From Dryomyza anilis (Eukaryota > Arthropoda > Insecta > Diptera > Dryomyzidae), in contig OX638133.1 of the NCBI GenBank assembly GCA_951804985.1, positions 36,915,963-36,979,962 of the forward strand: 64,000 nt of DNA. Direction: 5' to 3'. Position numbers and translations under genes: made by a program. Below the pieces are notes generated by a model. The model saw only the letters and a program-made list of their open reading frames with translations, was not told the DNA's origin and made no database searches. Of the stretch, positions 46,565-58,599 are shown in pieces. Positions within the stretch are counted from its first letter, which is position 1; each line of letters starts with the position of its first letter.

Positions 46565-47970
46565 TATTTTTGTGAATCATAGAACGACCTGTGGAATTAT
46601 TTACATCGATGAACCAAACATGTATAAATGAGTATTAAATAGAATTATTGAATAACTTATATTTTTGAAACTCAAAGAGTTTGTCATAAATTTTGAAAAT
46701 AATTGCTTGAAAATGATTTCCTTAATGAAATAGCTAAAATAAGCTTTCAAATATTTTATTCATTAGATTTCTAAATATCTTTATTTTTATGTGCTAACTT
46801 ATTTTAAATCGTTTAATGTGGAAAACTTTGTTTTATCTATGTTCCCTGTAAACCAATATTATGTAAAAGAGCTATTGCATCTCATAGTGTGATGTGGTGA
46901 GTTTAAGTATAAAAGTGTAAAGTGTTTATAATCATTTTCCTAGTGGGTGCTCTCGATACCTACGACAAAAACTATGTCTGCTCTGCATCTGTGACACTCA
47001 TGTAGACGTGATGTTATTCACTAGTCGGAAAATATTTAAACGTATCTTGTATGTTTCTTTTTATTGTTGTCTGACACCATACGGTACTAAATAAGGGCCA
47101 AGGTACCGATATTGACGCGTTCAACGCACCCGAGACACAGAAATTTTAACTCAATCTCTTCGCACACCTGCTATGTATAATAACTACTAGTAAAATAAAC
47201 CTCTGAAACATATATGCTCAATTTGTAAAAAGTTATCACTGCTTTTTTACAGTTTATATTTTTTCTTGTGATTTTCTTCAAGTGATTCTTTGTCTCTACA
47301 ATATCTATTTTTTTTTTTTTTGTTTTGTTTCTATCCTGTCAAGTGCGTGACAAGGACATGCCAAGCACTGCCATTGATTTTGCATAATTTCCTGTTCAAC
47401 CATGTTGTTGTTTTTCTAAACAATATTATTATTGTTGTTGTTGTGCATATGATAAGGGCCTTGTGCATAAATTAATCAAATGGAATTTAATTGAAATTAC
47501 ATATGAGAAAATTCAATATTTATAAAAAAGAAAACATTGATCTAGATAATGAAATCAACGTTCTAAATTGAATATATTACTAATTTATTATATCTGTTAT
47601 ATGTTTTTACTTATGACCTTTGGTACTACTGGCATGTTATACAAAGCTTTGTTGTTAAATCAATGAAGATTGGCATAATTTGAATTGGTGCATAATATAA
47701 AATAATATAACATTTAAATTGAATGTTTTTTTTTAATTCTACTGTTGTCTTTTCCGAAATGTATTGAATAATATTTATTGATGTATAGGGTGGCGCTATG
47801 CAAACGATATTGATGTCGTATGACATATACGATTTGGATGGTGCATATTAAATCATATTCAAAACAAACATTTTACTTTTTTAAATTTGTATATGCTATA
47901 GCATTTATTTTGGTTTCATACTAAAAATGGTTTTATAATATGTAAGACTTTTCAAGGAATTAAAAAAATA
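46565..47970. other. largely single-copy DNA, gene-free
   Basis: 46900-47480 is less AT-rich, with a T run at 47311-47322. Nothing gene-like is recognised. Confidence 0.4.
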
Positions 47971-47974
47971 AAAA

Positions 47975-49528
47975 TCGTATACAAAATTTCCAATCTATGT
48001 TCGACAATATTGGTCGGGAACTTTGTTATGTTGACTTCCTAATACATGTATTTCATAATTTTTTAATGTAATAAATATATAATAATACCTAAAAATATTG
48101 AAGGTATGCTCTCTAGTTTTTAGTATGTAATAAAAAGGTGCTGGTTTTATTATTACAAAATTTAAAAATGACTTAAACCATAATATTTCATATTAAAATA
48201 TCTCTTGAACGAGAAATTATGTTTTCAAGCTAATGAAATATGCTATTTGCGAATTTTATTCGTAATCATTCGAAATGTGATATCCTTAAAAAGACATTTT
48301 TTAAATTCATAAAATTTCTTACATTTTTGTCGATTTCTTATAAATGTTCCTATAAAATTTTAAGATGGCATTTTGAGGGCATCATATTGTTACGAAAATT
48401 TAGTCTACGAAAAACTGTTCTACAAGTTCGTATCTCTGGATTGTGTACAAAATAAAAACACTCTTATGTTTGGTTTAAATTATAACAATTAACTTTATTA
48501 ATTCACTTTAATAAACAACTTTACTAATAACAAATTCTAACAACTGCTGCATGTCCACTATTTAACTTGACATTTATCACACGAGATGTACTCGACCACT
48601 TTACAATTACTACTGAAGTGAAGTACCTCAGATACGGCTCCCTTATATACTGCATGCATCAGTTCGACACGTTTCGACTAGCATCGACTTGTTTCGAGAA
48701 CCTTCTACTCGTTTCGTGAATGACGCATGCTATTGGCATCTCATTCGCACTCATGTGTTTTAATGTGCTGATCTTCCATCTCTTTCTCGCACACTGCCTC
48801 AGTGCGCTGAATGATCTTCCGTCTCTTTCTAACACATGCTTAGTGCGCTGAATTGTCTTGCGTCTCATTAATTATTGTTGTTCGCTTGCACTATGGGGCA
48901 AATTACCTCTAACAATAATTAATAAAACAATATTAATAAACAACAACAACAATATATAACAATATTAATAAAAATTTTTTTCTACAGTAACAGTTACAAC
49001 AATGCTTGAATACATTTGTAACGCTGATTTTGAAAGTGACGTAGCACTGTGGTGCATAAAGTACCTATAGTTGGCGAAAACCGCAAAAGACAAATTGATT
49101 TTAGACTTTTTATCATATGTATTCAAAATCTCTCCACACTCCCTCAAACACAGACAATTTTTCGCAACACTTGCAAGAAAAAATGGTGTCAAATTTGTGA
49201 GCAATTTTTAAACGTTTATTTAAAAAACAATAAAAACTGATTTTTTTTTTTAAATGCAGCCATCTACATCTGGTATTTATAAAGTTTTTGCAATATTATT
49301 GTTTTACAAAATTTTCATACTTTAGAAAGTAAAAATGGTAGAGTAAATTCACTTTTTATTTTCATTATTGTTCATTTACAAAGATAAAAACAGAAACATT
49401 CGGGGCACGCTCCGGCAAAACCGATTACATTGTTATTTAGTACACATTTCAAAACACTAATGAAGATATTGCATTTTTTCCGTTTTCGGAGTTATTCAAA
49501 TTTCAGTGACCGACTATTTATACTAATG
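47975..49528. mobile_element. duplicate A of a dispersed element, with a solo LTR inserted
   Basis: The flanks of the LTR (47975-48387 and 48915-49528) match 51689-52206 and 52207-52828 block by block (GAAGGTATGCTCTCTAGTTTTT, GATGGCATTTTGAGG, CAGTAACAGTTACAACAATG, GTTGGCGAAAAC, GGGGCACGCTCCGGCAAAAC). It is abruptly followed by the motif-bearing segment at 49529. Confidence 0.8.
48388..48914 (-). mobile_element. solo LTR, copy 1 (reverse orientation)
   Basis: It begins TGTTACGAAAAT and is the reverse complement of the LTR at 53097-53558, with diverged middle parts and a longer interior. The right end reads ACCTCTAACA instead of the expected CCTCTTTTCGTAACA, a small terminal loss. ATAT precedes it. 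The related uninterrupted sequence near 52206 gives the empty site. No internal retrotransposon genes are present. Confidence 0.85.
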
Positions 49529-50620
49529 GGGCATTCCATTGTTACGGGCGTTACATTCGTACGATTAAAAACCTTCTCATTTGATAAATAAAAGAGGATG
49601 GATATATTTTTAGGATGCTGATGATAGATCTTATGGTCCTCTATGCATGTATAAAAAAGTTTTGCAATAGGTCTTATACCTTTCTACAAATTGGAAGTTA
49701 AATGCTGTGACGGGCGTTACACGTACTTTGTCAAAAAACAGAGTTTACTCCACAAAGTATTAAATTTTAGCTAAACTAATCGGACTATGGAGATTAAGAA
49801 TATCTCAAATACTTCATTAATAATAGGAGTTCGTCCCTCTATAACAAAATTTTGCAATGGTTATTTTGATCACTGACTTATAAAGTATCAAAACTTGTGA
49901 CGGGTGTGACACATTTTGTGACGGGCGTTACCTATACGAATTCTATACAAATATACATAAAAATTTCAATATGGTCAAATTATGAATTGAATTTTTTTAA
50001 TGAAAAAGAACATATTTATTAGGGTAGGAATGGTAAACCGTTATTTTAAGGCACTCCGTCGACATTTAATTCAAGTGGAAAACTAAACATTTCGTTTTGA
50101 AGAATAGATAATTATTTTACCATTCTTTTAAATAACTAATATGCCTTCATCAATCCGTGTCCTCCGCAGCTTACATAAATATTTTTCGTATTTCCAAAAA
50201 AATTACCTTTTTCTGATTTTTTATTATTTTTTTTTTGTAAGGTTTAGAATTTCCCATTTTTATCTGTTCTTATTGAATTTTTTGGAATATTTACTCTTTT
50301 TTTCTATGGTTAAATAATAATTTAATTGATTATTGTTGCATATATTAACAAATATATAATTTTCCAGTTTTTTTGTTTTGCTACGATTGTTAATTGTGAC
50401 GGGCGTTACAATATTTAGGAAGGATAAAGCAACCATTTGGAATATATATGAGACCAAAGAGTATAATAAATGAATAGATACGACAAAAATCTTTATTTTT
50501 ACAAAGTTTCCCAGTTGTAGGTTTGCAAAATAGTTCGTCACAAAAAAATAGTTACTATTTTTTTGTGACGGGCGTTACAACTCAAAAAAACAGTTTTAGT
50601 TTGGTTAATTGTCAATTCTT
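49529..50620 (+). repeat. segment with six copies of a GTGACGGGCGTTAC-like motif
   Basis: In AT-rich DNA the motif occurs at 49541 (GTTACGGGCGTTAC), 49707, 49897 (variant GTGACGGGTGTGAC), 49918, 50396 and 50565, all in the same orientation, often preceded by TT. Spacings are 166, 190, 21, 478 and 169 bp. Intervening DNA is diverged but shares weak words (TTTTGCAATxGG, TACAAAxT). The segment interrupts the duplicate-A element (junction at ATACTAAT, 49528). Confidence 0.75.
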
Positions 50621-50871
50621 TGAACCACTCATCACCAATGCAATGTGTGGCATACTTTCGCCAAAAAATTACCTTTCAAATTGTATAATTCAAATTTCTT
50701 TCGGATTCAAAACAACGAAACTACAGTGTTTCCTATATTGCCTCAATTTTGTACTAAAATAAAATTTTAAAAAATACTTGACTTTAATTGAGAAAAAAAC
50801 ACATTTGCCATGCATTTTGGTAAATTCTGATCACAGGGCATAAAATTAGAATTATTTCCTATTCTAACGAG

Positions 50872-51681
50872 TTGGGAAAGTTAGGTCACATGGGTAAGTT
50901 CGGTCACATGTGGCGGATTTTTATAGTCGGTCGGGCCCGACTATGGAATACCCTACACCTTTGGTGGAGATATTAATGAGGAATATTTAATTGTATACCT
51001 TAATTTTAAATTTTTAATTATGCTGAACCTCATAATATTATTCATATATCAGAAATTTACGTCTTATATCCCCATAAATTAAAAAAAAATATATAAAGTA
51101 TAAAAAACTAAAAAAAAAAATTGAAAAATATAATTGGGCGGACCACGCCTATATTTAAAATTTTAAAAAGGCTAATATTTCATAGATTTGATTTTAATAA
51201 TTTACGGATCAAATTTCCACTATCAAAACACGGGAAATAATGAAAAAAAAAGTGGGCGGATCACGCCCATTTTTGGACCACACATTTTTAGGTGAATTCT
51301 AACATTACCTTTTATATTTTATAACTATACCTTGAATACTTTTCGAGTTATTAGTTCCGAAAGAGTTATATAAAAGTGACTTGTATGGGAGGTGGGCGTG
51401 TCCGTTGACCGATTTGGCTCATTTTCAAACTCGTTTCCTACTTTTACCTAAAATATATTAAAACGAAATTTCATCGCATTCTGATCAGTATTTCTCAAGT
51501 TATTCTGTATTCGGACAGCAAGACGGACAGACAGACAGACAGACGGACATGGCTAAACGGACTCGGGTAGTGATGTTGATCAAGAATATATATACTTTTC
51601 CATACCGGACACGCCTCATAAGGGGCGTTACAGTATATGAACAAAGTTAATATACCCTGTACCTCATAGGTGTAGGGTATA
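50872..51681 (-). mobile_element. mini-me-like element, long form
   Basis: Reverse orientation: the ATACCC end is at 51680 and the GTCY run at about 51520-51545. The other end carries the palindrome GTCGGGCCCGAC (about 50931) and CGAGTTGGGAAAG. It is close in structure to 57081-57940. Reverse-strand frames in it lack domains. Confidence 0.88.
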
Positions 51682-51688
51682 AAAATTC

Positions 51689-53740
51689 GTATACAAAATT
51701 TCCAATCTATGTTCGGCATAAGAAAACAATAAATTTCCAGAATATTTTGTTCACTTGGAGATTTTTTTATGTATGTCCATATGCTTGTACAATGTCCGAT
51801 TTTGGTACCTTGAGTCACCGTCGGAAGTAGCAATATTGGCCGGGAAATTTGGTATGTTGACTTCGTAATACATTTCATAATTTTTTAATGTATAAATATA
51901 TAATTATATCTAAAAATATTGAAGGTATGCTCTCTAGTTTTTAGTAATAAAAAGGTGTGGGTTTTATTATTACAAATTTAAAAATGACTTTAACCATAAT
52001 ATTTCATATTAAAATATCTCTTGTACGAGAAATTATTTTTTCAAGCTAGTGAAATAAGCTATTTGCGAATTTTAATCGTAATCATTCCAAATGTGATATC
52101 CTTAAAAAGCACATTTTTTAAATTCTTAAAATTGTCTTACATTTTTGTCGATTTATTATAAATGTTTCGATAAAATTTAAAGATGGCATTTTGAGGTCAT
52201 CATATTAATAAAAATATATTTTATGTATTGAAATAAATATAATATTTATCTACAGTAACAGTTACAACAATGCTGGAATACATTTGTTACGCTGATTTTG
52301 AAAGTGACGTCGCACTGTGGGGCATAAAGTACCTATAGTTGGCGAAAACCCCAAAAGACAAATTGATTTTAGACTTAGAGTCTTTTTATCATTTTATAGT
52401 GAATTTAAATACATACAATGTGCCATCACTCAATTTATATCATATGTATTCAAAATCTCTACACACTCTTTCAAACACTTGCAGGAAAAAATGCTGTCAA
52501 ATTTATGATCATTTTTTTAAACGTTTATTTTATAAACAATAAAAACTGTTTTTTTTTTAAATGCAGCCATCTACAATTGGTATTTATAAAGTTTTTGCAA
52601 TATTATTGTTTTACAAAATGGCAGAGTAAATTCACTTTTTATTTTAATTATTGTTCATTTACGAAGATAAAAACAAAAACATTCGGGGCACGCTCCGGCA
52701 AAACCGATTACATTATTATTTAGTACACATATTAATCTTTTCAAAACACTGATGAAGATATTGCATTTTTTCCGTTTTCGGAGTTATTCAAATTTCAGTG
52801 ACCGACTATTTATACTAATATTAACAATTTCAACAATTTTTTGGTACCACGCAAACTTGTCCAATCAAGATGAAATTTGGATAAGTGAATTATATCAATA
52901 AATACTATATATTACAAATTTTTATCACTGTAGCACAAATTAGTTCCAATAAATGCCTTTTTGAACTTTTCTGTTATATGGGAGGCATCACGCCCACTTG
53001 TCCAATCAAAATAAAATTTCGACAGTTGCATTAAATTAATGAAAAACACTCTACCATGAAATTTCATCACTGTAGCTTCCGTATGTCCCAACATATTGTT
53101 ACGAAAAGAGGTAATTTGCTCCACTGTGCAAGCAATCAACAATAATAAATGAGACGGAAGATCATTCAGCGCACTAAGCAATGTGCGAGAAAGAGAGGGA
53201 AGATCTACACATTTCAACACATGAGTACGAATGAGATGCCGATAGCATGCGTTATTCACGAAACGAGTAGAAGGTTTTCGAAACCAGTCGAAGCTTGTCG
53301 AAACGTGTCGAACTGATGCCTGCAGTATATAAGGGCGCCGCATCTGAGGCACAGCACTTTAGTAGTGATTGGAAAATGGTCGAGTAGTGGACATGCAGCA
53401 GTTGTTTGAATTTGTTATTAGTAAAGTTGTTTAGTTAATGTGAATTAATAAAGTTAATTGTTGTAATTTAAACCAAATATAAGAGTGTTTTGATTTTGTA
53501 CACAATCCAGCGATACGAACTTGTAGAACAGTTTTCCGTAGACTGCATTTTCGTAACAATATATTAATTTAATCATTTTAGTTGCATGAGAGGTACCACG
53601 CCAATTTTCAAAAATCTACAAATTAATGTTGATTTTTAAATTTAAATTCAAATGTAATCAATACTCATACTTATTTTTCTAAAAATGACACAATTTAAGG
53701 TTTTCGCCAACTTTTGCTACTCCCTGCCTCACTGTACGAT
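51689..53740. mobile_element. duplicate B of the dispersed element, with a solo LTR inserted
   Basis: It matches duplicate A up to about 52828, then continues through CCACTTGTCCAATCAAAATA to TTCGCCAACTTTTGCTACTC and CTGCCTCACTGTACG. The last block is inverse to CACTGTGGGGCATAAAGTAC at 52313, so 52313-53737 may be one TIR-bounded element. The hAT-like CACTG/CAGTG start is suggestive only. Confidence 0.65.
53097..53558 (+). mobile_element. solo LTR, copy 2, with 4 bp TSD
   Basis: 462 bp bounded by TGTTACGAAAA and TTTTCGTAACA, an 11 bp inverted end with TG...CA. ATAT flanks both sides (53093-53096, 53559-53562). A TATA-like TATATAAG lies at 53326-53333 and AATAAA at about 53447-53452. These are features of an LTR retrotransposon promoter and polyadenylation site. 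No internal genes are next to it, so it is a solo LTR left by recombination. Confidence 0.92.
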
Positions 53741-53744
53741 TACC

Positions 53745-54550
53745 GAAAAATTACTGTCTTTAAAATAAATACATATGTATTTGATTTACGTCCAAAAGCA
53801 TATGTATTTGTTTTTACTTCATTAATGTAGTTGTTTTTGTATGCGGAAATAACTAAATAGTTTTACTGCATTTCTATTGAAAAATTTAACACATTTGTAT
53901 TAAAAATCCTAAACTTTGTCTATTTTTATACGTACGGAAATATGTAGGAAAATTACTACATATGCCTTAAATTTTACAGTTCTGAAATATGTATGCCTTT
54001 AATTTTACAATTCTAAAATATGTATTAAAATTACTACATATACCTTTAATTTTACAATATTATGTTATCATTTACTGTGATAATTAATTTTAAAAATATA
54101 TATATATTTTTATTTTTTATAATAAAAACAATTTATTAATTCGAAAAATTACCGAAAATAAGATACAAGAATTATAAATCTGAAAACAATTTAGTTGTAA
54201 AGTAAATATACAACTAAAGAGTGTTGTCGCTATTAAAAGCTAACTAAAATATCATTTTCAAAATATTTGATTTGTTAAAATTTAATGAGAAACAATGAAG
54301 TTATGATCAATTATATACCATCAGTGATAAAAAGAAAAGACTTTTCAAAATTCAAACCGGAAAACCTTCAAAGAGTTTAAGCACGATAAAAATTAATAAA
54401 TTGGAAAATATAGCGAAATCGAAAACCATTTTGAAGTGACGTAACTCATTTCTGTGATATGTTTTAACAAAAAGTAGATCTGAGTTCGATTATGAGTCAA
54501 ATCCGTAAACGGACCTCTACAAGTCACTTATATATAACTTCATAAAAATA
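53745..54550. other. AT-rich DNA with CTACATATG-type repeats
   Basis: 53860-54060 repeats words such as AAATTACTACATATGCCTT, resembling the ~150 bp tandem repeat at 59930-61690. No gene seen. Confidence 0.45.
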
Positions 54551-54552
54551 AT

Positions 54553-54854
54553 AATAATATAATAACAGTTTGGCACTACAGTCCTGTATAGAACTTCGGC
54601 CGAGCTCTCTCACCATTTTGAGCTGTGCGTGTTATATTTGTACTCAATGTGGTGGGACCTACAGTTTATTGCCGAATCTGAACAGCGGGTGAGAGCTTTT
54701 CATAGGCGATGTTTTACCCTCGTGGGTTTGCCATTTACTGCCGAGAGGTAGCGCGGTACAGAAAAATGTTTCTATGAAAAGATGTTGTTAGCCCCAGTCC
54801 AGGCTTGAACCGGGGACCTTTCGGCTCGCAGTCCAACGCACTACCGCGGCTACA
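54553..54854 (-). mobile_element. tRNA-derived SINE, copy 4
   Basis: Full body and B box. The A-box part is shortened (GCACTACCGCGGCTAC on the + strand lacks the AACCACTGAG segment). It lies just upstream of a mini-me. Confidence 0.87.
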
Positions 54855-54908
54855 TGTATAACTTCATAGTAACCAATAAAATGTAAATTATTCAAGATAT
54901 AGTTATTA

Positions 54909-55440
54909 TACCCTACACTAAGAGTGAAAGGGTATATTCAGTTTGGTACGCCGTTGGTAACACCCTGAAAAAAGCATCTCCGGTATGGAAAAGTATATAT
55001 ATTCGTGATCAGCATGACCTTCTGAGTCGATTTTGCGATGTCCGTCTGTCCGTCTGTCTGTCTGTTGAAATCACGATGAGTTGAAGAGCTAGAGCAATGA
55101 AACTTTAGATTTAGATTACTTGTATATCTAACCAGTCTGAACAAGAAAATTGGCTTGATCGGTATTTTGTAACCTGAGAACCGACCACTTATGTTCAAAT
55201 ACTTCATATAAAATTTACATCTACAAATCAATTTTACTGCATACGTGCTTAGGTAAACTTTTTTTGGTCAAATATATATTGACATTATGCTCAAATACAT
55301 GAAAATAATGTTTCCCCACGAAACGAGATGTGGTTCCCAAAAAAAAAAAAATCTAAATTCGGTACATCTACCCATTTGTAAATATGGGTATCAAATGAAA
55401 GAAAATTCTTCAGGGATGGAAAGTTTGTAGTCAACATATA
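54909..55440 (+). mobile_element. mini-me-like (GTCY)n element
   Basis: It starts ATACCCTACACTAAGAGTGA, contains the core and GTCCGTCTGTCCGTCTGTCT at about 55041-55060, and matches 45845-46380 as far as CAAATGAAAGAAAATTCTTC. It is truncated relative to that copy. Confidence 0.85.
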
Positions 55441-56205
55441 TTTTTTTACACAATACAAATAACTATAGCTGTCTACTCTATTTGGTACCTATCAGTCTGA
55501 ACGTTCTTTCTTCTGCTGGGTTATCCATCTACAATATGTGTCTGTTGGGCTATTGTTTTTACTATTACTGACTCAATGACTGTCTGCAATCGGACCGACT
55601 GACTGTCACTTTGTATAACTGTCTTTTTCTCAATTTTAGCAGTCTGTCTCCACATTATTCTACTCATTCTTTAATTTTTTTCTTTCATCAATATCTAGTT
55701 CCATTTGTGCCTACGCCCATCAATCTGTCTACATTGCAGCCAAGTTCAAAAATGGTCTGAAAATCTTCTTTAGTTTTTATAGTTTCTACTCTATGAAAAA
55801 CCCTTGTTTGGCGCCGACGTCATTTTTATTGTTCTTCTCATTCGTGCTGCAAACAAAGTAACAATTTTATGCACGCTTTTTGTATATCGAAAATGGCGCT
55901 TTGTCGCGACCCAAGCACCAATTTATACGATACAACACTGAGAAAATAGTTTGGAATAAATTGTTTTTTCTTTTGGTAAGTTTTGTTTATTTGCAAATTA
56001 ATTTGTTTTCAGTTATATCAAACTTTTTTTTTAATAAATTTATATTTAGTTTAAAAAATATTTAAATTAAAAAACATATTTTAAAATTAGAAAAATAACA
56101 TTTCCGTGTATATTAATACTCTAGATCCCCTTCACAGAAAGAATCGCCTATTTATGGTTTTGTTTTATTTCAGTGAATTTTTGCAAAAGGTCGTAAAATT
56201 GTAGC
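55441..56205. other. AT-rich DNA, nothing recognised
   Basis: 55450-55700 has many CTGTCT/GACTG words, possibly an old mini-me remnant. No gene seen. Confidence 0.4.
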
Positions 56206-56207
56206 AG

Positions 56208-56444
56208 CTACTCAAAATGCAGAATGTTGTGCGATGGGACGCTCGATTTATTTGCTATAACTTCCACTATATTTTCTTGATATCTACTTGGTTGGCGCAT
56301 CTGCTGGAAAAGGGATTCCTTTGCTGTTGTCACATACTCGTCGTTTGTCGCCTGATGGATGATGCAGGCAGGGCCATAACTCAAAGCATCACAATCAGTA
56401 CTCGGCGACATGTAGAGGGTACCTAATTTGATAAAGGTGCACAT
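56208..56444 (-). other. unassigned coding-like segment
   Basis: A reverse-strand frame of 78 codons ends at a TAG next to 56209 and reads with a balanced composition (STDCDALSYGPACIIHQATN, then DEYVTTAKESLFQQM, then SRYQENIVEVIANKS). GC content is above the AT-rich flanks, and an acceptor-like TTATCAAATTAG lies just upstream on that strand. I recognise no family. It could be a last exon, a pseudogene, or part of a transposon. Confidence 0.25.
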
Positions 56445-57080
56445 TCATCTACATAGTACAACTTTGAACTAGAAAAATAACCCATGAAGAAATTATCAAA
56501 AAAAGTAGATATGAAAAAAGAACCAGCAATGATGTTTAGAAATAATTTTGTTTTATTTGGTACTTTACTTATGGGTAGGTCAACCGAATTTTTCATGATA
56601 CTACAATACCATCAAGTAAAAGGGGTTCCTAAAGACAAAATTCACATTGGACGCACTGAGATATATGAAATGTATTTATGAAAGTGCACGGATCATAGGT
56701 CACCATCAATCGATCACGTCCATTTTCAATGCCCGACATCATGATAAAAAAATGTTCGAATTTACAATTTTATATTTACTAAACCACTTGAGATATTTCA
56801 AAGCGGTTTTCAGTTTATAATTTATGTGTTAATTGTTTATAATAGTCCCATACAAATATTTTGATTTCATGATAAAATGTACAATCTATGTAGAAATATG
56901 TAAAAATATCAAAAATTTAAAAAAAAAATCATGTTCTAGTCTATATCTTTAAAACTAATCAAGATATTTTCTCATGTAAGTACATTTTCTCATGTGAATA
57001 GTCAATGAATAGTTTTCATAAACAAAAGAATTTTAAAAATCGGATAACTTTTGGATTTTTTTACAATTTTAGAAAAAAAC

Positions 57081-57764
57081 GAGTTGGGAAAGTTAGGTCA
57101 CATGGGTAAGTTCGGTCACATGGGGCGGATTTTTATAGTCGGTCGGGCCCGACTATGGAATACCCTACACCTTTGGTGGGGATATTAATGTGGGATATTT
57201 AATTGCAGACCTTTTAATTATGCTGAACATCCCCACCCTCAGAATATTATTCATATATCAGAAATTTACGTCTTATATCCCCATAAATTAAATAAAAAAT
57301 GTATATAAAGTATAAAAAACTAAAAAAAAAAAATTGAAAAATATAATTGGGAGGACCACGCCTATATTTAAAATTTTGAAAGGCTAATATTTCATAGATT
57401 TGATTTTAATAATTTACGGATCAAATTTCCACTATGAAAACACGGGAAATAATGAAAAAAAAAGTGGGCGGATCACGCCCATTTTTGTACCACATATTTA
57501 TAGGTGAATTTTAACAATACATTTTAAATTTTATAACTATACCTTGAATACTTTTCGAGTTATTAGTTCCGAAAGAGTTATAAAAAAATGACTTGTAAGG
57601 GAGGTGGGCGTGTCCGTTAACCGATTTGGCTCATTTTCAAACTCAGTTCCTACTTTTGGCTAAAATATATTGAGAAGAAATTTCATCGCATTCTGATCAG
57701 TATTTCTCAAGTTATTCTGTATTCGGACAGCAAGACAGCAAGACATCAAGACATCAAGACAGCA

Positions 57765-57804
<40 letters not shown>

Positions 57805-57940
57805 GGACATGGCTAAACGGACTCGGGTAGTGATGCTGATCAAGAATATATATACTTTTCCATACCGGACACGCCTCCTAAGGGGCGTTACAATATATGC
57901 ACAAAGTTAATATACCCTGTACCTCATAGGTGTAGGGTAT
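57081..57940 (-). mobile_element. mini-me-like element, longest copy
   Basis: 860 bp from CGAGTTGGGAAAG through GTCGGGCCCGAC (about 57146), conserved blocks with GTGGGCGGATCACGCCCATT and GAGGTGGGCGTGTCCGTTAA, a long CAGACAGACAGACAG run at about 57770-57805, the core, and GTGTAGGGTAT at the other end. This copy best defines the family here. The GTCY run is expanded compared with the 50872 copy. Confidence 0.9.
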
Positions 57941-58293
57941 AAAAATTATGAAAAAAAAACTCAACTTTACTGATTTTTATCTTCAAAACCACTAAAGATA
58001 CAAACTCCAATTTTAAAACTTAAGTTCTCTCAAGTTCTCTCTGTACAATACTTTTTAAATTTTTAAAATCGGTGGAATGATTCCGAAAATACTGAATTTC
58101 ACCCGATTTAAGAGCGTTTGGGCACACTGTGCATCATAGGTCTTTCGTTGTTCGAATTCTTCTACTATTCCTATTACATTTATTTCAAGAGACAGGCATA
58201 AATGCAGCGAAAAACACGGACATACTTCTGGATGTTATAAACGAATTGTCATATTTAATATGCCCTTTCACTTTTAGTGTTATTAAGTTTCGA

Positions 58294-58592
58294 GCCGCGG
58301 TAGCTCAGTGGTTAGTGCGTTGGACTGCAAGCCGAAAGGTCCCCGGTTCAAGCCTGGACTGGGGCGAACATAGAAAACATTTTTCTATACCGCGCTACCT
58401 CTCGGCAGTAAATGGTAAACCTACGAGAGTAAAACAATGCCTATGAAAAGCTCTCACCCGCCGTTCGGATTCGGCAATAAACTGTAGGTCCCACCACTTT
58501 GAGTACAAATATAACACGCACAGCTTAAAATGGTGAGAGAGCTCGGCCGAAGTTCTATACAGGACTGTAGCGCCAAACTATTATTATTATTA
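58294..58592 (+). mobile_element. tRNA-derived SINE, copy 5, with 14 bp TSD
   Basis: An intact head: GCCGCGG start, A-box-like TAGCTCAGTGGTTAG at 58301, B-box-like GGTTCAAGCC at 58345. Then comes the family body and a tail of ATT repeats. TTATTAAGTTTCGA flanks both sides (58280-58293, 58587-58600), a target-site duplication of LINE-type retrotransposition. This is the best-preserved copy and probably the youngest. Confidence 0.94.
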
Positions 58593-58599
58593 AGTTTCG

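Noticed and set aside
58294..58365. A functional tRNA gene
   Set aside because: The tRNA-like head is joined to a SINE body repeated five times in the window and has a target-site duplication around the whole unit.
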